Part shown: positions 55,292 to 60,562 of the stretch, in pieces
How positions within the stretch are numbered: the stretch's first letter is position 1
How the letters are laid out: the number at the start of each line of letters is the position of its first letter
From: an uncultured Bacteroidota bacterium
GTDB taxonomy: Bacteria; Bacteroidota; Bacteroidia; Bacteroidales; P3
Length of the DNA stretch: 60,562 nt
Assembly (NCBI GenBank): GCA_902777005.1
Contig: CACYSB010000015.1
Coordinates: 1-60,562, forward strand
Direction of reading: 5' to 3'
Notes under the pieces: generated by a model
What the model saw: the letters and a program-made list of their open reading frames with translations, nothing else
Told to the model about the DNA's origin: nothing
The model's database searches: none
Position numbers and translations under genes: made by a program

Positions 55292-55322
55292 CAAAGATAC
55301 AAATAGTTTTTAAACTGACAAA
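55292..55322 (-). promoter_or_regulatory. Bacteroidetes-type promoter of BspA-like gene 2
   Basis: Minus-strand TTTG (complement of 55319-55322), 19-base spacer, TATCTTTG (complement of 55292-55299), a perfect match to consensus. Confidence 0.75.
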
Positions 55323-55491
55323 ATAATTCATGAAAATTCATGGTTATTCACGGTAATTTGTGTTAAAAAAGTATACCCCTTCCATAGGTCTTCAAAAGGT
55401 CTTCAAAAGGCCCGCGGCGGTGCCCTGTGGCACGATGTCGACGCCGTAAGCCGGTGGCGCGCGATGGATTGGCTTTTTAGTTACAGTTTGG

Positions 55492-55535
55492 GGGTATGAG
55501 ATGGGTATGAGAAGGACGATAGATGGGTATGAGAA
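55492..55535. repeat. Half array of four 11-bp units (element F)
   Basis: Units at 55492, 55503, 55514 and 55525, three of them GGGTATGAGA followed by T or A. It shares its first 23 bases with element E. No complementary half is seen. Confidence 0.8.
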
Positions 55536-55586
55536 GAGGGGGGGGATGGTGTGAAGAACTTGCTGGTAGTTTTGCTCCATGCGCTC

Positions 55587-55614
55587 CGCGCCCCCCCCCG
55601 ATGGGGGGGGCGCG
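55587..55614. repeat. Poly-C/poly-G hairpin
   Basis: CGCG plus nine C, then GAT, then eight G plus CGCG. A 12-bp stem with homopolymer arms, between the DUF3987-like gene and array F. It has no T-run, so it is not a typical terminator. Confidence 0.8.
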
Positions 55615-55681
55615 AAGCTGTTGGAGGTCTTGTTGGTTCATGATGTAAAGGTTACAGGTTACGGGTTAGAGGTTAAAGCAT

Positions 55682-56986
55682 TCAATTTCCCTTAAGGTAT
55701 TCGTCGGTTTTGGTGTAGAGGGCGGTTTGGTCGTTATAGGTGATGAAGCCGCGGTACTTCCAAGTGCGCAGCTGATGATTAGTGCCTTCCTTGCTCTTTC
55801 CGAGATTCATACGCAAAGCCTCCAGTTGCTGCTCGTTGAAGGTGTTGGGTAGGTCGTCGAGCATATTCTTGGGGCCGCTCTTCTGTACCTCATCTATCGG
55901 GGCGTCAGCACCTTTGAACATATCGCCGAAGACTTGCACTTTTGACCAGAGGTCGTAGTAGCAGAACCAGATGACGAAGTCGCCGATAGAGCGCGACCAG
56001 TTTTGGTCGTTGAGAATCCATAATGTAGCCCCTTTTTTCCAGGCGGCGAAGATGCTTCGGTGTGAGAGTTCAAAGATTGTGTCGTCGTCGGCCAAGTCGG
56101 CGATATTGACCATTTCTCCGGCCAGTTGGTCGGCAATTTTGTTGAGAGGTTTTACCTCGAAACGGCCCTTGCAGTTGTCGAGCCGTAACAGGTATTCGTC
56201 GAGACGGCTGAGGAAGTTTTCGCCGTAGGCACCTTGTCGCGGTATTACGCCCTTACGCTCACTGCGGGCCTTGTATGCGAAGGGGATACGGCCGAAGAAA
56301 CCGTTGGTGAAATCTTTCTTATAGAAGGCACGTGCGGCCTCAGGGGTGGAGCTCATAGTGATATTTGTGCGGAGGATGGGGTTGCCCGTCACGCCGTCGG
56401 CGGTGGCGCGGAGGGCGCCGGCGCGTTGGCGGTCGTAGATGTTGCGGATCATCTGGCTCACAGCCTTGTGTCCGCCGCAGATGCGGTCGGCCATCTCCAC
56501 CTCAGGAAGGTTGAGGTACTGAGTACGGCCACCCATCTTCTCGAGAGCTATGGCGTTCTGGAGAAAAGCCGCATTGGTGAGATCGGCGGGCGGAAACCAG
56601 AAGCATACATCGGGGCGTTCGGGTTTCTCCTTGTTGGCGCCGCGAGTTTTCACCTGACGCTGCCAGTCGACGAGTTTCTGGTATTCAAACTCATCGTGTT
56701 TGCGGAACGAGCGCATAATGGCTTCGACTAGATGTGTCAATTGTGCCTTGCCGATACCCGAAGAGCCAATCAGATGTCCCATTTGGCCACAAAGTTCATA
56801 GTATTTGTTGTCACAATACTTGAATTCCACATCGGTGAGATGTGCGGATAGAGCGGGTATGGCCATCGGAACGAGGGAGTCTCGCATATCTTTTGTGGCC
56901 TGTGAGAGGAGTAATTTGCAGAATTCTGTGCCTTTTGAGGGCTTGGGCATCGCTGGAGCGGTGCGGTCAAAAATGTTATAATTCAT
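55682..56986 (-). CDS. DUF3987-like P-loop ATPase, possibly from a mobile element
   Basis: 434-residue cytoplasmic protein. A Walker A-like GSSGIGKA (residues 74-81) lacks the usual Ser/Thr after Lys. The segments NLPEVEMADRICG, MIRNIYDRQRAGA and NPILRTNITMSSTPEAARAFYKKDFTNGFFGRIPF match the layout of DUF3987 helicase-like proteins of integrative elements. The C-terminus (FNEQQLEALRMNLGKSKEG ... WKYRGFITYND) looks like a winged helix. The full-length primase or relaxase neighbours expected in an integrative element are absent. Upstream lie an AT-rich segment with inverted TGTGAC repeats and a small basic ORF. Function is inferred and uncertain. Confidence 0.55.
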   Translation of the reverse strand: MNYNIFDRTAPAMPKPSKGTEFCKLLLSQATKDMRDSLVPMAIPALSAHLTDVEFKYCDNKYYELCGQMGHLIGSSGIGKAQLTHLVEAIMRSFRKHDEFEYQKLVDWQRQVKTRGANKEKPERPDVCFWFPPADLTNAAFLQNAIALEKMGGRTQYLNLPEVEMADRICGGHKAVSQMIRNIYDRQRAGALRATADGVTGNPILRTNITMSSTPEAARAFYKKDFTNGFFGRIPFAYKARSERKGVIPRQGAYGENFLSRLDEYLLRLDNCKGRFEVKPLNKIADQLAGEMVNIADLADDDTIFELSHRSIFAAWKKGATLWILNDQNWSRSIGDFVIWFCYYDLWSKVQVFGDMFKGADAPIDEVQKSGPKNMLDDLPNTFNEQQLEALRMNLGKSKEGTNHQLRTWKYRGFITYNDQTALYTKTDEYLKGN

Positions 56987-57033
56987 TGGTTTGATGGTAT
57001 TAAAGGTTATTAAATGAAATCTTTGGTGTCACA

Positions 57034-57198
57034 GTCACAGTTGTCACAGTTGTTTTTTTGATGGTATCCAACTTCATCATTTCCATTCTTTATTATATAT
57101 ATTTAATTAATTACTAATAAGTTATAAGTATAATAAAAAGATAATTTTGGTATGTAGGATATCCTTTTTTTTAACTGTGACACTGTGACAACTGTGAC
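57034..57198. repeat. 17-bp inverted repeat with TGTGAC iterons flanking AT-rich DNA
   Basis: GTCACAGTTGTCACAGT at 57034-57050 is exactly complementary to 57182-57198. On each side the TGTGAC/GTCACA word occurs three times at 7-9-base steps. The enclosed DNA is nearly all A and T. The layout resembles a small replication origin or a regulator-binding region, but this is inference. Confidence 0.75.
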
Positions 57199-57210
57199 GG
57201 ATTGGGTCGC

Positions 57211-57384
57211 TTACCTCTTCAGCCCCATTTTCTCTACGAGGCCTTTGCGACTTTTTGGTTTGAGGATGGTGCGGTTTACTTTCTGGGCGATGCCGTCGAC
57301 CTTTGTCGTCATCTTGCTGTTGGTTTTGTTTGTCTTCATTGTTTTTGAGTTTTTGGTGAGAGGAAGCACGGATTCTTTGGCCAT
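57211..57384 (-). CDS. Small basic protein (57 codons), tentative
   Basis: Minus-strand ORF from ATG at 57384 to TAA at 57211. The product is very basic (about 17 Lys/Arg of 57) and rich in Ser, Thr and Asn, starting MAKESVLPLT and ending LVEKMGLKR. A Bacteroidetes -7 box (TACCTTTG, complement of 57455-57462) lies about 70 bases upstream. It precedes the DUF3987-like gene by about 220 bases on the same strand. It could be a small DNA-binding protein; a longer overlapping ORF in another frame (57122-57457) has less natural composition. No homologue was recognised. Confidence 0.42.
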   Translation of the reverse strand: MAKESVLPLTKNSKTMKTNKTNSKMTTKVDGIAQKVNRTILKPKSRKGLVEKMGLKR

Positions 57385-57480
57385 TTACTCGAGAACATCC
57401 ACCTCGCCTCGACTCGGGTGATACTTTCTTTCTTGTTTCAGCTGAAACTCGGTGCAAAGGTACACCTACTGAAACAGAAA

Positions 57481-57511
57481 AACCTCCTACGTAGGTCCAT
57501 CGTAGGAGGTT
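57481..57511 (-). terminator. Terminator-like hairpin upstream of the small ORF
   Basis: AACCTCCTACG (57481-57491) pairs exactly with 57501-57511 across a 9-base loop and is followed on the minus strand by TTTTTC. No gene is visible directly upstream of it on that strand apart from BspA-like gene 3, which has its own terminator. Confidence 0.6.
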
Positions 57512-57647
57512 AAATAACGAAATATCAGACTACTACTATGCAAAAAATCTATCTACCCTACATTTCTCTTACATGGCAGTTTTACATTGTTTGATGTCGT
57601 TGTATGTCAATCTGAGTCTTTTTTCGGCGAACAAGATATAAAAGAAA

Positions 57648-57672
57648 GCCCCTGCGGTGTATCCGCAGGGGC
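57648..57672 (-). terminator. Rho-independent terminator of BspA-like gene 3
   Basis: Same 10-bp hairpin as at 52333-52357 (GCCCCTGCGG, TGTAT loop, exact complement), with the same spacer to the stop codon. Confidence 0.92.
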
Positions 57673-57711
57673 CATATCCCACTAGGGCATATCGTCCAAT
57701 AGCGCATAGCG

Positions 57712-60447
57712 TCACCTAATCACCACCACCTTGCGGGCGGGCAGCGTGCCGACCTTGACCAGATAGACACCTGTAGGCAATGCGTTGTTATTCATCTGCT
57801 GCCCCATCATATTGAACACTCTTACAGGCCTGTTTTCTCTTCCTTCAACGACAATCCTTCCATCAATGGCGTAAACCTTGATGTTGCTTCCGTTTACATC
57901 GTCAATGGCTTCTGTCGAATTGGAGGCGAAGTAGGCCGTATAGGTCACGTTGCCGTGCACCTCTACGGTACGTACGCTGTCGGTGTTGTTGTCGTTCCAG
58001 CGCAAGAAATGATATCCCGGGTTGCCTACGGCACGTATGGTGACGGTCCCGCCGTCCAGTGCCTGTCCGCCACCGCTCACGGTGCCCATCGTCGGGTCGT
58101 CGCTGACTACGGTGACGGTGTAGGTCTGCTCTCCTTCGGCTACGAAGAGAGCCGTCAGCTCCACGTCGCTCAGCACGGCGAAGGTATAGGGGTTCACATT
58201 GACACCGTTGCTCCATCCAGCGAAAGTGTAACCAGTGTAGGCTGTGGCAGTGACGGTGCAAGGTGTGCCATAGGCAAACTCTATACCGGTTGCTTCAACC
58301 ATACCGCGAGCGATGTCGTTCGTTTCCACATGCACTGTATGTGTATCTATGGCAAAGAAAGCCGTAAAAGTAGTGTCGCATTCAATAACAACCTGTCGAG
58401 GATTGTCCGTGTTACCGTCGTTCCATCTAACGAAATGATAATGCTCTGTGGCCGATGTTGAAATAACCACAGTATCGAGATAATCATATTCTCCACCTCC
58501 ATTGGCCGTACCAAGGTCAGGGTTTCCACTCATAACCGATAACGAATATCTGTTCGGTGCAAAGAATGCCGTAACCGAACTATCACCTATTAGTGCGATG
58601 GTGTCAGGGTTGGCTGTACTGCCATTGCTCCAGTGGTCGAAATGATAGCCGTAGTTAGCTGTAGCCTCTATCACTGCAGGAGAATTGCATGTAGGTTGAG
58701 TGGTTATGTCGGCAATACCCAGCGTTGTGTCTACGGTTTGAATGTCAAGGATAGGTGGAGCTGGCTCTATAAAATTGTAGAAATAGTTCCATCGTGATTG
58801 ATATGAAGCCGAGCTGCCACATGGTATATAGACTGGAATCGATGGAGGTACTTCATAAAACACATCATTACTACCCAATGTGGGCGCTATCGTCCCCATT
58901 GAGGTAATTGCCGTTAGGCCGCTGCAACCATAGAATGCAGCAACACCAATGCTAGTGACGGAGTTCGGGATGGTGACAGAGGTCAAGCCGGTACAGCCGC
59001 GGAAGGTATATTGGCCAATGCTTGTGACGGAGTTCGGGATGGTGACAGAGGTCAAACCGGTACAGCCGGAGAAGGCATAGTTGCCAATGCTTGTGACGGA
59101 GTTCGGGATGGTGACAGAGGTCAAGCCGGTACAGCCGGAGAAGGTAGATTGGTCAATGCTTGTGACGGAGTTCGGGATGGTGACAGAGGTCAAACCGGTA
59201 CAGCCACGGAAGGCATACTCTCCTATGCTTGTGAGTGAGTTCGGGATGGAGACAGAGGTCAAGCCGGTACAGCCGGCGAAGGCATACCTTCCAATGCTTG
59301 TGACGGAGTTCGGGATGGTGACAGAAATCAGTCCAGTCATATTATAGCATATAAATGCAGGAATAACCCGAACATTGTTACCAAAGGTAAAACTGGTAAT
59401 ATTAGGACAGGAGTAAAATGGATTATCGGAGGAGTTAAAGTCAGCACAACTGTCTACGTTGAAAAACACAGAGGTCAAGCCGGTACAGCCGCGGAAGGCA
59501 CTACCACCAATGCTTGTGACGGAGTTCGGGATGGTGACAGAGGTCAAACCGGTACAGCCGTTGAAGGCATTCATACCAATGCTTGTTACGGAGTTCGGGA
59601 TGGTGACAGAAGTCAGTCCAGTCATATTATAGCATATAAGTCCAGGAATAACCCGAACATTGTTACCAAAGGTAAAACTGGTAATATTAGGACAGGAGTA
59701 AAATGGATGATGGATGTTAAAGGCATCACAACTGTCTGCGTTGAAAAACACAGAGGTCAAGCCGGTACAGCCGTTGAAGGCATAGTTGCCAATGCTTGTG
59801 ACGGAGTTCGGGATGGTGACAGTGGTCAAGCCAGTACAACCGTAAAAAGCATTGTTGCCTATACTTGTGACAGAGTTCGGAATAGTGACGGAGGTCAAGC
59901 CGGTACAACCATAGAAAGCACTGACTCCTATGCTTGTGACGGAGTTCGGGATGGTGACTGAGGTCAAACCGGTACAGTCTTCGAAGGCACTACCACCAAT
60001 GCTTGTGACGGAGTTCGGGATGGTGACAGTGGTCAAACCGGTACAGTCTCCGAAGGCTCTACTACCAATGCTTGTGACGGAGTTACCGATGGTGACAGTG
60101 GTCATGCCGGTACAGTAGGAGAAGGCATTACTACCAATGCTTGTGACGGAGTTCGGGATGGTGACAGTGGTCAAGCCAGTACAGTAGAAGAAGGCATTAA
60201 TACCAATGCTTGTGACGGAATATGTGATATTGTCGTATGTCACGCTGGCGGGAATGACAAGGTCACCTGTAAGATTAGTGTAATTTGGGCCCACACCATT
60301 TATTTGATACGTCACCTGTGCATTGCCAGCCACAATGTTGTAATACAGCGTCTGCCCGCTGGGGGCGACGGCGGAAAAGGAGTAGGCCCATGCCGATGTG
60401 GCACACAGAGCCATAATGGTTAATAACAGTAGTCGTTTTGCTTTCAT
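57712..60447 (-). CDS. BspA-like LRR_5 surface protein with T9SS sorting domain (copy 3)
   Basis: 911 residues from the Met at 60447, which gives a signal peptide ([20 protein letters not shown]); an ATG 22 codons upstream would bury it. After a [15 protein letters not shown] domain come about 20 LRR_5 units, nearly all [23 protein letters not shown], encoded by almost identical 69-base units between about 58910 and 60220. A 95-residue block containing FFNADSCD and [13 protein letters not shown] is duplicated (285-bp offset). Four InlB-like repeats follow ([44 protein letters not shown]). A T9SS tail ([19 protein letters not shown] ... VVVIR) closes it. Likely a surface adhesin. Confidence 0.9.
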   Translation of the reverse strand: MKAKRLLLLTIMALCATSAWAYSFSAVAPSGQTLYYNIVAGNAQVTYQINGVGPNYTNLTGDLVIPASVTYDNITYSVTSIGINAFFYCTGLTTVTIPNSVTSIGSNAFSYCTGMTTVTIGNSVTSIGSRAFGDCTGLTTVTIPNSVTSIGGSAFEDCTGLTSVTIPNSVTSIGVSAFYGCTGLTSVTIPNSVTSIGNNAFYGCTGLTTVTIPNSVTSIGNYAFNGCTGLTSVFFNADSCDAFNIHHPFYSCPNITSFTFGNNVRVIPGLICYNMTGLTSVTIPNSVTSIGMNAFNGCTGLTSVTIPNSVTSIGGSAFRGCTGLTSVFFNVDSCADFNSSDNPFYSCPNITSFTFGNNVRVIPAFICYNMTGLISVTIPNSVTSIGRYAFAGCTGLTSVSIPNSLTSIGEYAFRGCTGLTSVTIPNSVTSIDQSTFSGCTGLTSVTIPNSVTSIGNYAFSGCTGLTSVTIPNSVTSIGQYTFRGCTGLTSVTIPNSVTSIGVAAFYGCSGLTAITSMGTIAPTLGSNDVFYEVPPSIPVYIPCGSSASYQSRWNYFYNFIEPAPPILDIQTVDTTLGIADITTQPTCNSPAVIEATANYGYHFDHWSNGSTANPDTIALIGDSSVTAFFAPNRYSLSVMSGNPDLGTANGGGEYDYLDTVVISTSATEHYHFVRWNDGNTDNPRQVVIECDTTFTAFFAIDTHTVHVETNDIARGMVEATGIEFAYGTPCTVTATAYTGYTFAGWSNGVNVNPYTFAVLSDVELTALFVAEGEQTYTVTVVSDDPTMGTVSGGGQALDGGTVTIRAVGNPGYHFLRWNDNNTDSVRTVEVHGNVTYTAYFASNSTEAIDDVNGSNIKVYAIDGRIVVEGRENRPVRVFNMMGQQMNNNALPTGVYLVKVGTLPARKVVVIR
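58910..60220 (-). repeat. Near-identical 69-bp tandem units encoding LRRs
   Basis: The word CTTGTGACGGAGTTCGGGAT recurs at 69-bp steps with very few changes, including at synonymous positions. This shows recent expansion or gene conversion. The tract contains a 285-bp tandem block duplication (59336 to 59621 offset). Confidence 0.88.
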
Positions 60448-60562
60448 ACAGTCAGTTTTTTTCTGCCCCGGTCCTCCAACAGAGCATCCATACATACCGA
60501 TAAGAAAAGCCATGAGGTTATGTGCATCTGTTGCAATGCTTTTCCTGTTTTGCCGCTTCCGC
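60448..60562. other. Upstream flank of BspA-like gene 3 (115 bp, cut by window end)
   Basis: Mixed-composition sequence without a visible consensus promoter; the promoter presumably lies beyond the window, as the other BspA-like genes have leaders of 250-325 bases. Confidence 0.5.

Larger units (their letters stand above)
55037..55681. other. Long intergenic region with hairpin leader, promoter and repeats (645 bp)
   Basis: Holds the hairpin-rich leader (55111-55237) and promoter (55292-55322) of BspA-like gene 2, two exact 11-bp copies of AGGTCTTCAAA (55386-55407), the word GCGCGCGATGGATTGG (55458), array F (55492-55535) and a poly-C/poly-G hairpin (55587-55614). No credible gene was recognised. 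Confidence 0.75.
56987..57711. other. AT-rich intergenic region upstream of the DUF3987-like gene (725 bp)
   Basis: Contains the 17-bp inverted repeat (57034-57050 and 57182-57198) around about 130 bp of AT-rich DNA, a 57-codon basic ORF (57211-57384), a minus-strand TACCTTTG box (57455-57462), an 11-bp-stem hairpin (57481-57511) and the terminator of BspA-like gene 3 (57648-57672). Confidence 0.75.

Noticed and set aside
55129..55326. Plus-strand ORF of 65 codons upstream of BspA-like gene 2
   Set aside because: It is the complement of the hairpin leader and promoter; no start signal or protein motif.
57122..57457. 111-codon minus-strand ORF overlapping the small basic ORF
   Set aside because: It starts upstream of the -7 box, so it could not be translated in full from that promoter, and its composition (Arg, His, Pro, Gln) is shadow-like.
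58910..60220. CRISPR-like array of regular 69-bp repeats
   Set aside because: The units are in frame and encode LRR_5 repeats with no unique spacers and no cas genes.

Overview
The window is chromosomal DNA from an anaerobic member of the Bacteroidales (Bacteroidota). The evidence is the Bacteroidetes promoter type (TTTG, 19 bases, TAnnTTTG), the short RpoD of this phylum, a complete Bat (aerotolerance) operon, type IX secretion (T9SS) sorting tails, BspA-like leucine-rich repeat (LRR) surface proteins, and the [FeFe]-hydrogenase maturase HydF. No phage, plasmid backbone, CRISPR array, tRNA or rRNA gene was recognised. Most genes are GC-rich; the BspA-like genes and their flanks are visibly richer in A+T.

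Layout. 1-6764: 3' part of groEL, an AlaX-type tRNA-editing protein with a lipoprotein gene set into a duplicate of its 5' end, a PIF1/HRDC helicase, endonuclease IV, a membrane protein and a DUF2461 protein. 6814-13060 (minus): MFS transporter, TyrS, and a 1059-residue secreted T9SS protein. 13455-23811 (plus): moxR, DUF58, a membrane protein, batA, a batB-batC fusion, batD, batE, rseC, ruvC and a transglutaminase-like lipoprotein, mostly overlapping or touching. 24120-26012 (minus): BspA-like protein. 26993-35454 (minus): guaB, three periplasmic chaperone/PPIase genes, a second moxR and a caspase-like protein whose catalytic Cys is Ser. 35803-45320 (plus): nine tightly packed genes (TlpA-like lipoprotein, outer-membrane protein, ribF, nitrilase, mutS2, hydF, folA, cinA, DUF486). 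45581-52162: GH2 mannosidase, rsmG, rpoD, a lipoprotein, folD, ffh. 52397-60447: two more BspA-like genes enclosing a DUF3987-like ATPase, a 57-codon basic ORF and an AT-rich segment framed by a perfect 17-bp inverted repeat.

The most unusual content is in small repeats, not in genes. Four intergenic elements (13221-13363, 35580-35704, 45410-45507, 26475-26562) are built of tandem degenerate units of exactly 11 bp arranged around a dyad. Their sequences differ but their architecture is the same. Half-elements with the same 11-bp step occur at 26877-26931 and 55492-55535. Three of the four dyad elements lie about 90-125 bp upstream of a minus-strand -7 box. I know of no name for this family. 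Separately, palindromic elements have entered reading frames: a 22-bp REP-like palindrome encoding F-H-E-T in two genes, and a long palindrome in the mannosidase where its second (Ig-like) domain should be. The three BspA-like genes share one 3' cassette (C-terminus, stop, spacer, terminator), and one has a 5' leader of consecutive hairpins.
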